Below are positions 24,113-36,546 of a stretch of 64,000 bases of DNA, piece after piece. Source of the DNA: Dendrocalamus latiflorus (taxonomy: Eukaryota > Streptophyta > Magnoliopsida > Poales > Poaceae); contig CM029666.1 in assembly GCA_017311315.1 (NCBI GenBank), positions 3,334,214 through 3,398,213 of the forward strand, written 5' to 3'. The translations under genes were made by a program, and so were the position numbers. A model generated the notes under the pieces. That model ran no database searches. It had not been told where the DNA came from and saw only the letters and a program-made list of their open reading frames with translations. Each line of letters begins with the position of its first letter. The stretch's first letter is position 1.

Positions 24113-24974
24113 GTAAATTCCTAAATACGATTTTAATACATAATTAAGGTCAAGTGACCTCGTAGTAAATCTCCAGAGGTTACTCACCGAGTACCCTAGT
24201 CGGAAAAACGTTGTGCGTATTGCTCGACCGGATGACTGTTCGAAGAGTCTATAAATTGATATCTGCACCCAATTCTAGGATATTTTTCCCATACGATGGA
24301 TGGAACATGTATTTTATCCACTCCAAAAGCATGACGCTTTCGGCTATGAGTCTCTGACAACAACTGTCATGCGATTGTTGCTCACATTTGTCTCTCGCTG
24401 ACAAGTGACAATAACCGACGATCAAGCGTTCTCTCTCGATAATAACTACCTCTTCGACCTGACGCTGGTTCCACAAGGCATCTTTCCCGTGGATAATTGA
24501 TGTTTCTTTATTGGTATTTAAGGCTAGACGATGAAGACAATCTATATGTCATTCAATTTAGTGTAATTAGGGCTAGTCTTATACCTTGTTAAAGGCACAT
24601 CGTAACCAGTTCATAGTAATAAAGAGCATTTCTGTTCTCTCACGAAGATTTTAACTATTTTTCTTGTATTATTTTATAAGATCGATAACTTGATCGTCGA
24701 TGGTACTGATTACTATTAATTATCTGCGATTAACTTATGAGTGCTAATTATTTTTTGGCAAGACAAATATTAGTACGTCTATTTATATGCCCAACAAGGC
24801 CATTAGTTTGGTAGCTTGACAGCGAATGGCGTGCGTGTCCTTTGTCTCATGCTGCTGCATGCTACTGTTGCGCGTAGTACAGGCATCACAAAAGTTCAGT
24901 TTGGGTGGATTGTTAATTAGTTTATCTCTGGTCATTAGTCGGCCATGATCACCTCGCACGGCTGTAGAATATAC

Positions 24975-25180
24975 ATCAAAAACATCATCACAGATAGTTC
25001 AAAAATATCATCACAGACCATCTGAATTTATAGGTCAGTAATAATATAAGATCATCACATATGGTTTTCGAACTGTCAGTGATGCAGTATTTCACAGACT
25101 GTTTTAACCACAAACCATTTGTGATAGTAGAAATCACAGACGGTTTGTAGTTGAAACCGTCTGTGATATTCTTTTCTATT
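24975..25180. mobile_element. CACTA-like subterminal repeat fragment
   Basis: TCACAGACNGTTT-type motifs recur at least six times in both orientations in about 200 bp (for example ATCACAGACGGTTT and AAACCGTCTGTGAT, 25133-25170). This arrangement is characteristic of the transposase-binding region of grass CACTA elements. I do not see the terminal CACTA itself, so it is a fragment or an edge I cannot place. Confidence 0.55.
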
Positions 25181-25253
25181 CACAAATTTATTTCTATTAG
25201 TTGGCTAACCTTAAGAAATGTTAGTCATGCCATCTGAAACAAACATATCAACG

Positions 25254-25311
<58 letters not shown>
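25254..25311. repeat. (TA)n microsatellite
   Basis: An uninterrupted run of about 28 TA dinucleotides. Confidence 0.97.
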
Positions 25312-25317
<6 letters not shown>

Positions 25318-28300
25318 CCAATTCATATTCATTCATTTTAGAAAGAAGAAATCTATTTCACAAATCAATTAACTGAAATGAAATAAATTGTCCATTCATA
25401 AACAAATATATGTACACATGAATAATTAAACTCAATCTTATCCCAGTGAAATTTGTTATACATTGAATTTCCCTAATTCTTTTACGATTTTAGACCACAA
25501 GAAGTACATACACTATCCTCGAATCTCTGAGAGGTTGGACTGTTCCAACGGAGTTGTAGCGATGAACAGAACTTGTCGGTAAGAAGATCAATGTCATGCA
25601 TACATATGTAAATTGATAAATATGAAGTAATTATCGCAAGATTGACAAATTAACTGAGGATCAATATTGATCTTCGCGGAATCGATGAGTAGTTGCATGT
25701 TGTGACAAACATAGAATCCACAAGTGTTGCTCGGCAGCTAGTGGTGGTACTGCAAAAATAGAATTTATTAGTTCGACAGGCATTACTACAAAGTGTTATA
25801 TAGGATTAATGTGTACAAGCGAATACCGATAAATATAGATCGTGTTGCAGGACATCCATCCTTTTGGATTTTCATACTTTTGCAACGTACGTGGCGAATG
25901 ACCTACGTGATTCCAAGAAGATAGCCTTAGTCATTGGGAAGAAAAGACTATAATAGTTATCCATGGAGAAAATGTGCTTACCTGTCGATTAATTGTTGGA
26001 CAAATATAAAGTCGATTTTGGTTCTTTTTAGGGAATCAAGGTATATTACCATGTTCCGTTTTGGTATAATTAACTCCAAGTGACTGTATATATCCAAGAC
26101 AAAAAAATTATTTTCAGACATAAGTTCTTTATAACTTGACCCATATTAGTAATAATATGTCTCACACAATCTATAACTATTGACATAGGTCACCAAATTA
26201 TTCCATGAGCCAAATTTTCTAAAATCATCTATTTCTGCAAGCTATCTAGAAAAATCTGCATATTTACAAATTCCAAAATTTTACTCCTTCAAAATAACAA
26301 TAATTTATCACAATAAAATTATAAACCTTCTCAGATGATCTTCCAGGGAGGAATCAAATGTAACAATTAACGTATAGCGCGTCACACTCAGCCGCATGAC
26401 TAGCGGTGGGTTTTAATCACATGCAACTACGTACGCACAGACAATTTTAAGGCTCCATTGGAACAAACGAATTTTAACGGAATTTTGTGGAAAAGTTTCC
26501 TATAAGAGCCTTTGAAACGTAGGAATGGCTCAAGGAATTCCTATGGAAATATTTCCTTTTCTTTGAGAAGTCCAAGACAATAGCCTCGTTCAATTCAATT
26601 GTGGTAGTTTGGGTTTTGACTGGAAAAGCGTTGTATTGACTAGAAGAAGTCGCGGCTCAAAGTCGAGATGTTTAATTCGGCTTTTGGCTTTTGGGTGAGA
26701 TGATCTGGAAAAGATAAGAAAGGGAAATATGGTGAAAATTGAAAATGATTAAATGGACATAGAAGAAACAAAGAAAGAAATTGAAAGAAAAAAGTAAAAC
26801 AAAATCAAATTCGCCGGGTGAGAGCGGCACCAACGGGGCCAAGGAGGAGGGGCAGTGACAGGGCAAAAGCAACCATAGCGGGGCCAAGGGAGGAGGGGTG
26901 GCGGAGGCGGAGGCGACGGAGACGAGCGAGCCGAGATAGGCAGGAGGAGGCAGAGGTGGGTGGAGGCGGAGGCGACGGAGGAGGTAGAGGTGGCGGGGAT
27001 GGGCAGAGGCGACGGAGGTGACGGCAGCCGGGATGGGCAAGCGGAGGGGGGGGGGGGGGGGGCAGAGGCAGGCACTGGAGGCGACGGGCGGAGGCATGGA
27101 CGAGGCAGAGGCGGCATGGTCGGAGGGGGTAGTGGACGCTAGCGGCTCTCCAGCAGCTATGGCACAAGCTGAAGCGTTCCAATCTTTGTCGGCTTCACAA
27201 AGCCAGAAGCCAGAATTAGATGCAGGCTGGAACGGGCGGATATCACTCTTTTTCTCTAATTAAGAAACTTTCCAAACACTAACATTTTTATGCAATTCTT
27301 GTAGGATTCTATTGGATAGGACATCCAATTCCTATATGTTTTCTATTTCTGCGTTCTAAAGCAACCCCCTATACATTACATTTCACTCTACTGGTCTTAA
27401 GGTTAGTTTAGCATCAGACACGTACGTATTTCAAAGCTAATCCAAAGACAACAAAAAAAATCGACAAACGATTAACCAAAAAAGAATGGCAACAAATAGC
27501 AAACTTGAAAGAAAAACACTTCATGGACGCATATGCATGTCTTCGTATGTGCTTGGAACAGGTAATATATAGCTAGCTAGCGTGTGTATAGTATTACAAG
27601 TCCCACATGGCTGCACATTGGCACGTGAAAATACGGTAGAGCGTATCCATCGAAGGATGGGTTTTATATACGAGCTCTCGTAGTCGACGACCCTTGTCAA
27701 ATTTTCCCGGTCGGCTAGCTTAGCTTCGATCATGCATGCATGCATGGCCACCGCCGCCTGCATTTTGTTGGATTCTGAGGTCTTCATGATTTGTTAATTT
27801 CAGTCAAGTCGGCGTGCAGACCAAATATATATGTTAATTTCTCACCATATGCAGGTCAGACTTGTCTACACAAAGTTCTTAGCCGTTTGATCGTGTAATC
27901 AGCGGTCTGGAGTAAGGCATTATTGATCGAGAAGACCAAAACAATGGAAACAATCAGCTGTTAGCTAAAATAAAAACCGTCCAGTAAGCTAAGACACACT
28001 GGTTGAACAATCCAACGGTTGGCATGAAATCGATCCCTTGGCCGTGCCATTGCAGCAGGCATGCATGTCAGTATCCATTGGAACCACTGCAAACAGGTCT
28101 TTCATCCTCCTCTCGCCGGTAATCGTCAAGCCATACATGTCTTAATTTTGATTTGCAATGGATATCGAGGATGCAGATGGGAACATGTACAATGGCGATG
28201 ATTGATCGCTATATGGGAATTAATCTACTACCACATGGCAGTTGCTGTCCCGGAATACAAGTGGATGGTAGCATCACGATTCAAAAGTGTCGGATGTTGT

Positions 28301-29424
28301 TCCACATCGATCTACATACATGCATGCATAAAAGTTGATGATCTCACGATTGGTTAGGTAATGCATCATTCTAAATAATTTCAGTTTCTAGTTTTTCGAC
28401 TATGTTGTTCTGTCTTTTTTATGTTTTTGGTTTTTTTGTTGCTCTGCATTATCTGTGTTAATGTAATTTTTTATTTTTTATATTTAATTACATAAAATAA
28501 GCATATAACAGTCATATACAAAATAAGCCATAAACTTCAGCTTACAGTGCAATATAACTGCCGTACGTACACATATTATATTAGAGCCCTAATGCTAGCT
28601 AGCTACATATTCCAGTACCTTTAATTTACACATTGAAAAGGTCGCCGACGCATTTGCACATGAGACAGGATTTTCCAATAACTTCAACATGCTTACACGC
28701 ACAGGCGACAGACATGCGCATATATGGGCGTCGTCTTAAGATAATTGATCCAGCATGGAATAATACTAATTGTCAAAGATGGTAGAGAGGCATCCTCTCT
28801 AGCTGGCCATGCATGGTGGACTTGTTTTGTTTCTTGGCCATATATCACGTATATATCGGAGTATGCTGAGCATGATATCATATCATACATCATGTGGTCA
28901 GAAATTTAAATGATTTGCAAAAAAAAAATAATCTTTCAATTCTGATTATATCATTACTACATGCCTGCAAAAGAAAAAGAATAAAAGAGATATATAAGAA
29001 GGCAGTACACACGCTAATTCTTGTCCCAGAATTAATACTCCATGCATGCATGTATAATTAAGCTAGCTCGTCATCGATCATTAGAATGGACGCTGCTAGA
29101 TACACGAGTGGCTGTTGAGGGCCAAGCTTTTGAGATGGCAACAACTACTGTAGTATCTAATTTAGCCCGGCCTGATCGATCATGGATGCTTTACAGCCAA
29201 TTCTAGATAGTTTCCCAGTTACAATAAGACCCATACGCACATTAATAATTAACAAAAGTGTGCAAGATGCAGCAGCTAGCTGCCCTCTTTCCTATGCACG
29301 TTCCTTTCTTTTAATAGGCATCGATCGAGAACTAGCTAGCCAGTCGATAAATTAAGCTCCCTCTCTCTCATAGACCGTCAAGAAGAGCAGTGCAGTCTGC
29401 TGCAGGTGGTCGCGTGATAGCTAG
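25312..29424. other. Intergenic region upstream of the MYB gene
   Basis: Mostly AT-rich. Around 26455-26583 and 27250-27370 are the two halves of a MITE-like repeat (shared wording with 61287-61650), split by about 660 bp that includes a G-rich block. A dispersed-repeat copy (minus sense) lies at about 28378-28560. The last few hundred bases hold the MYB promoter and are rich in GATCGA and TAGCTAGC palindromes. No gene is supported. Confidence 0.45.
26815..27130. repeat. GC-rich imperfect repeat (GGCGGAGGCGACGGA units)
   Basis: Degenerate tandem units of GGAGGCGGAGGCGACGG and an uninterrupted run of about 18 G residues (27046-27062) give long accidental Pro-rich or Gly-rich frames on both strands. 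I do not call a gene. Confidence 0.6.
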
Positions 29425-30326
29425 ATGGGGCGAGTAGCAGTGAAGCACCCGCCTTGCTGCTCGGAGAAGAAGCTGCGGAAAGGGCTGTGGTCGCCGGAGG
29501 AGGACGAGAGGCTGGCTAACCACATCGCCCGCTTCGGCGTCAGCTGCTGGAGCTCCATCCCCGACCTCGCCGGCCTGCAGAGGTGCGGCAAGAGCTGCCG
29601 GCTGCGGTGGATGAACTACCTGCGGCCGGGCCTCAAGAGGGGCCGCTTCTCCCAGCAAGAGGAGGACCTCATCATGGCTCTTCACAAGGCGCTCGGCAAT
29701 AGGTAAATTACCAATTAGCTAATTATCACTTGTTCATACTAAGCTTCAGATTAATTAATTTGCACATCGTTAATTATCTGCATGCTAATTAGTCATGTGT
29801 TTGTGCATTGACTTATTGCAGCTGGTCTCAGATAGCGGCGAGGCTGCCGGGGAGATCGGACAACGAGATCAAGAACTTCTGGAACGCGCGGCTGCGCAAG
29901 AAGCGCCGGCAGAAGGAGATGACGACGGCCGAGAGCTGCCGCGGCGGCGAGGCCGACCGGAAACAAGCAGCCGTGTTCAACCCCTTCCCTCACCATTCGG
30001 CTGCTGAACATCAGCCGAGCCTTGCCGGCTACAACGCCGACTGCAGGAGCAGCAACGCTACTGCTTTCGGCAATGCGGTTCATCAGGCTGGTGATGAAGC
30101 AAGAAGTGGTGTACTTTTTGCGGATGCTGATCACTGGAACTCGGCTGCCGAGTCGTCGGTGACGCCGCCGAGCACGAGCGAGAGCACGGAGGCGACGCAG
30201 GATCACGGCGACGACGGATTCTTGGCGGTGATGGTGGATGACGAGGCCAGCCTGCTGCTTGGGGAGTACTACCTTGACGGCTCCCATGATGGATTCGGCT
30301 TCTGGGGAGGTCAAGCGTTCAGTTGA
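29425..30326 (+). CDS. R2R3-MYB transcription factor
   Basis: Two exons, 29425-29702 and 29822-30326, give 260 aa. R2 spans about residues 17-68 with Trp22, Trp42 and Trp62. R3 spans about 71-119 with Phe75 in place of the first Trp, then Trp94 and Trp113. LQRCGKSCRLRW and LPGRSDNEIKNFWN are the expected recognition helices. The bHLH-interaction signature in R3 is not met (Ala where Arg/Lys is needed), so it probably acts without bHLH partners. R2 most resembles the MYB46/83 and MYB61/86 groups that control secondary walls and related programmes; this is a family-level guess. The intron that usually interrupts R2 is absent; only the R3 intron is kept. The position after LGN is Ser rather than the common Arg. 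The C-terminus is acidic and Ser/Thr-rich (about 180-245), a likely activation region. TGA at 30324-30326. Confidence 0.93.
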
Positions 30327-30527
30327 TTTGTTAATTTCTTGCTGTTGTAATGATCCATTTCGTCTGTCTAGGGCAGTACAAGCTGCTTGTGTATGTAAAA
30401 TCAAATAATCTGCAAAACTAAAGAGAATAAACGTTAATTAGTATGTTGTTTAGTTTGTTTATACGGATTTGCTATACATCACTTGACTTTTTTTTTTGCA
30501 AAATCAGTCAAGATGTATTGGATCTAA

Positions 30528-30740
30528 GGGGGTGTTTGGGACTGCTCCACAAACTCTGCTCCACAAACTCTACCGTGGAGCAACTCCACAAAAAACCTGG
30601 AGTTTGTGGAGTACCCCTTTAGGTGCTCTCACAACTCCACCTTTTTTTCCTCGAACAGAGTGCGTGGAGCTGAACCTGTTTGGCTAAAAAACGTGGAGCA
30701 GAGCTGAAAAACGTGGAGTGGAGCAGTCCCAAACACTCCC
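30528..30740. mobile_element. Tourist/Harbinger-like MITE, 213 bp
   Basis: TAA flanks at 30525-30527 and 30741-30743. The ends are GGGGGTGTTTGGGACTGCTC and, reversed, GGGAGTGTTTGGGACTGCTC, nearly perfect over more than 20 bp. Internally it repeats CTCCAC/GTGGAG words. No coding capacity. Confidence 0.85.
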
Positions 30741-32829
30741 TAAATCTAGCGGCTCTCCTCCTTCCTCATCTAGGGGCTAGATTTAGATCCAATAATTCAA
30801 AAACTTGACTGATTGATGACAGAATTAGGACCTACTTCAAACGGTTTTAGCTTCTAGTTTTTTTAATTTCATCTTTTTTGCTTTTTTTTCTTATCCATTT
30901 GTATTGTCCGTGATGATATATGCTGGAGCAGTGATCCCCACCTTGGTCCAATCAGCCTACTGTGCCAGGGGAGCAGGCGCCTGGTCTGGCAATACACCTT
31001 AGGCCATAGAAATGGCATGTTTAGCCTCATAAATATAGGGCCAAATAGAGATAGTTATGTAACTCCAAGTAGAAAAAATGATATATTTCCCCTATAAGTA
31101 TAGACCCAAGTTATCGTGTGTGTGGGCGATATGAAAGACAAAACTCTCTTTTTTATGTAAAAGGTAAACAGTACAAACTCCTATCATATTCACACTAGAT
31201 ACTTAATTTCTTGAATTATTTTTTGTAGAGATTCCTGGCTTCGTTATTACTCGAGCTGCAGGTGATGACTAGATGGATGTGGCAGTTCCGAACTAAATTA
31301 GACCCCTCTCCTATTTGGGCTGACATCTATCGAGTGGGCCTCCACTAACGGCAACTACGTAAGAGGGCCTTCGGCCGTGAGCGCTTACCCAGGGGGGCCC
31401 ACTTGACAGGCCTGATCGAATGGGCTGGCTGCTGCCTCCGCCGTGGTGAACGCTCCAGCGAGATTGGCCCCAGCGAGCTAGCCTGCCTGCCTACCTAGTT
31501 TCCGATGAGTTGATGGTCTCAAAAGAAAAAAAGTTGTTTCCGATGAAAGATGGCGACAAATCGAATATGAGCCATTTAATTTAATAATTGCCCCAGTTTA
31601 AGGTGTGCTCAGTTTGGTTGAAATAAGCTGATTTATGACTGAAATTATACTATAACTGGCTAAAATTATACTGTAGCTGATAATAACTTATTTGACGTAA
31701 CTAAATTTAAAAAAAATTAAAATAAAATACAGGTTAACCCATCACGGACAATGCAAACAAATACATGAAAAAGAACCAGCAAAAAAACTCAAAAAAAAAC
31801 CCCCAAAAAAAACAAAATTTATGAATAATAAAGAATAAGTTAAAAGTCAGAAACCCAAATTGAAATGAGCAGGGCCTTAACTCTGAGCCTGCAGGATCGG
31901 CATCTAGTGCGCGTATCTCGAGCAGTACTACTTACATACGACTGATTGATGATAAGGGCGACAACGGCCTCGACCACGGTCAGCTTCGTCATCCTTGTCT
32001 ACAGCCATGGCGATGGAGGCCGCCCAATCTGCTTAATGCGCGTCATCCTTCACCTCACCCGACGCCGACGGCAGGCAACTACGACCACGGCACTTCCCTC
32101 TCCCTGCGCACACGACCATAGCTCTCAAGCGCGGGCGCGTTTTTTCCCCTTGACGTCGGTACCTCGTTTGATACCGGAACCTCGCTTGGTACTGGTGCAA
32201 GGTCTTAATCCAGTGTGTGGATCCGGTACCAAGTCTCTCTCCTCGTGGTACCGGCAAAAATACACATTAGAGATGTCGTTATATCGTGTGTATAATATAA
32301 ACTTTTGTAACATTGAGTATTTCGAAACGGAGGAGTGCAAGCCGACGACAACAGGAATCTAGCCATAAATCTCACTCTGGACTCCCATCTCCACGAAGCC
32401 CGAGCTAGCGTAAATCTCGAGTAGCATGTGTAGATAGCCGGAGCATGTTGGCACTCACTAGTGACAAACAAGAAGACATAGAGAAGACCTGAATGAGAAG
32501 CAGTGGAAAGGAGAGGGCTACTGCTTAAGCTAAGACAGGAGCAGACCTATAGTAATTCATAGGCATTTAATTGAATACCCAAATTTTTTTTAGCAAGAAT
32601 CTATTATATATAAGACATAATACATATATATACTAATAGTTGGGCCAAATTTATCCTATTCAAACCCAATCAGCTTAAATTGGCGCCAGCCCATTTCCCT
32701 CTCTGGCTCTCCTTGGCCCAAATTGGCGCTCAATGCTCACTCCACTTGGCCCATTTCCCTCTAGGCTAGCCACTACTCAGTTGTCTCCTCTCCTCTCACG
32801 ACTCATAGTCTCACTCAATTGACTCAAGT

Positions 32830-33790
32830 CTCTATCCTCTCCGTCAGGCGGCGTTGGAGGCATGCCAGGAGCGCTCAGCCATCTCGACATCTCGCAATCG
32901 CGAGTCGCAACTCAAGACCATCGCCAACCTCCTCCTCCAGGTATGCTCACGACGGACTCCTCTTCGGTCTTGCTCCTCTTGGTTCTTGAGGTTACGTCGT
33001 GGAGACTAGATTTGTTCTTATTGGATTCGGGGGTTTGGATCTGAATTTGGAAAGCTCCAAACTTTGTAGTTATGCGATAGAATTTGAACTCCTATGCTGT
33101 CAGTGTTGTGCCACGGTTAGATTTAGCAAGAGGAATTTATAGATATTTTGCTCAAATATGCAAAAATTGTCCTTTGCAGAAGTTGAGCTAGAGCTTGAAA
33201 AAGTTACTTGTCCTAGTCTTATTCTAGTCAGTGTCTTTTTCTTCTGTTTAGCAAGAGGAACTTTTAGCTGTTAATTAATTGTCATTGTTCGAATGTGAAA
33301 TGTTGTATGCTTTGGTGATTGTTAAGCTCCAATTTTGTCCAATTCTATGTGTCACTTGTAACTTGTTGATTTCTAGTACCTTTTTGTGGAATCGTGAGGA
33401 ATGTATATAGTACACTGATTTGCAGTTTTCAGTGGAATTGGGAGACATGTGTGATCCTCAGGTAGTGAGATTACATGCTTTGATGCTTACATAACCTAGA
33501 GGGGACTATGGTGGAATTTAGATCATTCTGTAGTTGTTTATTTTCAAGTTCGGTTTGATTCATGTTATGTATTGGGGTGACTGGAGGGAGTAAAAGTTGT
33601 TAAATTGTTTCTGATTAGTCTGGACAAACCTTTATGTTTAAAGAAGTGATATATTTTAGGCATGATGCTCATCTTTGTCTGTCATGGATACAGGGTTTTT
33701 CTAGCTTGTATATTGTTTATGTTATACAGGTATTTGCCTTGAGCACACTCGGCAGATAGGCTGCATGAAGGAACTGGGATGTACAACTGC
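32830..33790 (+). other. Possible captured or non-coding exon pair
   Basis: A CT-rich leader-like stretch leads to 32 codons of plausible amphipathic helix ending QLKTIANLLLQ, directly followed by a good donor (CCAG|GTATGC, near 32940). A T-rich intron of about 790 bp ends in TACAG at 33730, after which the same frame reads nine more codons and stops. No start codon is found in that frame. It could be a remnant of a captured gene or a non-coding transcript. Confidence 0.3.
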
Positions 33791-34440
33791 ACGAACGCTC
33801 CTCAATGACTGCGTGCGAACCTAATGGATGGAACGGAAGTGAATCGGATGAGAGTTATGATAAAATGGTGGAAGAACATAAAGAGATCATTCGGCCAAAA
33901 AGAATCGTGTTCACTGAGATTTCGCTGCGCGAATCGCTGTTCGGTCAAGCGAATGACATTCGGCCAAACAACGACAACCCACTGCACGAACTAACAAAAC
34001 TACCGTGCGAATGCGTGGTTCGGTCGTACAACTGACTGGACGACATGTGACCGTAAAAATCACAGTCACGGCCGCTCTGGCCCCACCGTCGCCGTCGGCT
34101 GTCACCCAAGCTGCGCCGTCGCCGTCCCAGCTTCCGCCGCCGCCGACCCGGCCTGCGCCGCCATCTCGTCACCACTGCCACCATTGACCGGCCGTGCCAC
34201 GCCGCCCGGACTTGCGCCGCTCTGCCGAATGCGCCGCTTGGCCGCCCGCGCTGCTCGACCGTCGCTCGCACCGGCCCATGCCGAACCATGCCGCCCACGC
34301 CGCCGCCACACTGCTCGGCTATCGCTCGCACCGAGCCGCTCGGCCTCGCGCTGCTGCTCGCCTCGCTCGACCGTCGCTCGCACTGGCCCGCGCCGAACCG
34401 CAGCGCCGCTCGCATCGAGCCCCGCCGCCACTCACAGGGA

Positions 34441-34445
<5 letters not shown>

Positions 34446-34468
<23 letters not shown>
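34446..34468. repeat. (GA)n microsatellite
   Basis: A short GA run inside purine-rich sequence that continues imperfectly to about 34580. Confidence 0.85.
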
Positions 34469-34471
<3 letters not shown>

Positions 34472-35098
34472 GAAGGAAAAGGTAGTTGGGAGAGAGAGAG
34501 ATAGGAGAGGAAGGGGACGTGAGAAAAAGAGATACGGGAGAGGTTAGATGAGTTGATTATAATAGAGATAGGAGAGAGAGGTTTGTTACGATTAGTTTCT
34601 TTTAGGTGCTACTTAAAATACATTTGATTAATCTCCTACAGCTAGTAAGGATCGTATATCCAGCTTGTGTTTGCTGCCACTAACTAGCTGGTGACAGTTT
34701 GTTACCGACATTGATGACCAAGAAGTTACAAGATATGCAAACTTTGCTTAGACTCTAGTACATGTCGGCAGCACTTACCTTGTCATCATCAACTATAAAG
34801 TATCTAGACTAATGTGGGCACATGCAACAAATAAGATTACAACAACAGAGCACCTATGCTCGATCGGCCACATGCATGTTGCGCGAAACCTCGGCCGGAA
34901 CAGACGAATTCACCGCCCCCGGCATGACATGGCGATGCGTGCGTACGTGCATGCATGCGAATGCAACATCAAAAGTCAAAACCCTTATTCCCTAGCTAGC
35001 TTCCTCCTATAAGTACGGTACGGTATCCTGCAAACTCCGAAGGCTACTAGCCGCCAGAGCTAACGTACAGATCGAGTAGTAACTACGACTAGTACTAA

Positions 35099-35444
35099 GA
35101 GCAAGTTCAATAAGGCTGACTGTGCTAGCTACAAGGGAATCCATGTCAGCATAGTCCTATGTGGAGGGGAGAGAAAAGGAGAGAGAGAGAGCCAAGTCGA
35201 CTCCCATGCAAGAGTCAGGCTATAGCACAGAAAAAGAGGCATTATCCATGCATGTACCAATAGAAATAATTGATATACCTATCCATGTATTAAATTATCA
35301 ATACCCATGTATGTATTAAATGATTGAGAGCTCTTGTGGAGATAACTTATAGCCAGCTTATTGTATGAGTTGGCTGCATCATTATCTTTTGATGACATGG
35401 AAATGTATTGGAGGTAGCAGCTATCTGTACTATTAAACTTGCTC
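35099..35444. mobile_element. Tourist-like MITE, cluster copy 1 (346 bp)
   Basis: TAA at 35096-35098 and 35445-35447. The ends are GAGCAAGTTCAATA and, reversed, GAGCAAGTTTAATA. It is near-identical to the next element, with which it shares the right-hand TAA. Confidence 0.88.
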
Positions 35445-35447
35445 TAA

Positions 35448-35789
35448 GAGCAAGTTTAATAAGGTTGACTGTGCTAGCTACAAAGGAATCCATGTCAGCA
35501 TAGTCCTATGTGGAGGGGAGAGAAAAGGAGAGAGAGCCAAGCCGACTCCCATGCAAGAGTCAGGCTATAGCACAGGAAAAGAGGCATTATCCATGCATGT
35601 ACCCATAGAACTAATTGCTATACCCATGCATTGATTAAATTATCAATACCCATGTATGTATTAAATGATTGAGAGCTCTTGTGGAGACAACTTATAGCCA
35701 GCTTATTGTATGAGTTGACTGCATCATTATCTTTTGATGACATGGAAATGTATTGGAGGTAGCAGCTATCTGTACTATTAAACTTGCTC
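35448..35789. mobile_element. Tourist-like MITE, cluster copy 2 (342 bp)
   Basis: TAA at 35445-35447 and 35790-35792. Same family and orientation as copy 1, differing by scattered substitutions and a shorter GA run near 35530. Confidence 0.88.
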
Positions 35790-35792
35790 TAA

Positions 35793-36003
35793 GGCCAATC
35801 TCGCCGTTTTTTTAAGATCATGGAGGTTTCATGTCACAGTTTTCAACACACCCATATTTTGAAAACAGTGCAGAAGAGTTTCATCCTAATGAAACTCTCT
35901 CTACTCCCATGAAACTTTTAGCATCTCTCTCTTCATCAATACAGTGCCATGTCAGCGTATTTAATGCCCATAAAACTCCATAAAACCCCCACTGAGACTG
36001 GCC
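35793..36003. mobile_element. Tourist-like MITE, second family (211 bp)
   Basis: TAA at 35790-35792 and 36004-36006. The ends are GGCCAATCTC and, reversed, GGCCAGTCTCAGTGGGGG. Unrelated in body to the flanking copies, but inserted at the same kind of target. Confidence 0.85.
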
Positions 36004-36021
36004 TAAGAGCAAGTATTATAA

Positions 36022-36327
36022 GAGCAAGTCCAATAATAGAGCCAAGTGTTTGGCTATAAGTCAAGTTATAAGAGCCAAGCTATACAATAATCTGTCTTCT
36101 ATTTGTCTACAAAAGATTTTTTTATTATTATGTGGTACCATGTCTCACATTCTCTTTCCTACTCCTCCTCACATACATTTATTATCTGGACCCACCACTG
36201 CATAGGCTCCCGTGTGCAGCTTGTTGCTTGCATGAGAGCCAAGCTTTCCTCTCTCTCCTCTCTTCTCTCCTCCACATCAGCAAAAATGCTGACTAGCTTG
36301 GCTATAAAACCATTGTTGTACTTGCTC
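36022..36327. mobile_element. Tourist-like MITE, third variant (306 bp)
   Basis: TAA at 36019-36021 and 36328-36330. The ends are GAGCAAGTCCAATAAT and, reversed, GAGCAAGTACAACAAT. Fifteen bases between this and the previous element (36007-36021) repeat the end GAGCAAGTATTA, probably a relic of a further copy. Confidence 0.85.
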
Positions 36328-36330
36328 TAA

Positions 36331-36546
36331 GAGGCTGTAAGCTGGCTGTATGTTGAGGTGGAGGAGAGAGAAGAGAGGTGGGCTGTAAGCTTACAGCCAG
36401 CTGAAACACAAGAACCAAAAAACTTTGTGAGAGGAAGGGGTAGATCATACAGCCTTCAGCTAGCTGTAACTACTATATGAGTAGGCTGATAAGTGGGCTG
36501 TAAGTATCCATACAACCAATTGAAGGCTGTATTATAAGACTCGCTC
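36331..36546. mobile_element. Tourist-like MITE, fourth variant (216 bp)
   Basis: TAA at 36328-36330 and 36547-36549. Starts GAGGCTGTAAGC and ends with the complement of GAGCGAGTCTTATAATACAG. The inverted repeat is weaker than in its neighbours, but internal GGCTGTAAGC/GCTTACAGCC words support it. Confidence 0.65.

Larger units (their letters stand above)
30744..35095. other. Intergenic with repeats; no complete gene
   Basis: Dispersed-repeat copies lie at about 30832-30930 (truncated, minus sense) and 31605-31880 (plus sense). 31930-32370 is mixed sequence with a cluster of GGTACC-like words. 34060-34440 is GC-rich and open in several frames without recognisable content, followed by a short GA repeat. 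The most gene-like piece is listed separately at 32830-33790. Confidence 0.45.

Noticed and set aside
34005..34547. Arg/Ala/Pro-rich frames of 100-160 aa on both strands
   Set aside because: GC-rich, low-complexity composition with simultaneous open frames and no domain.
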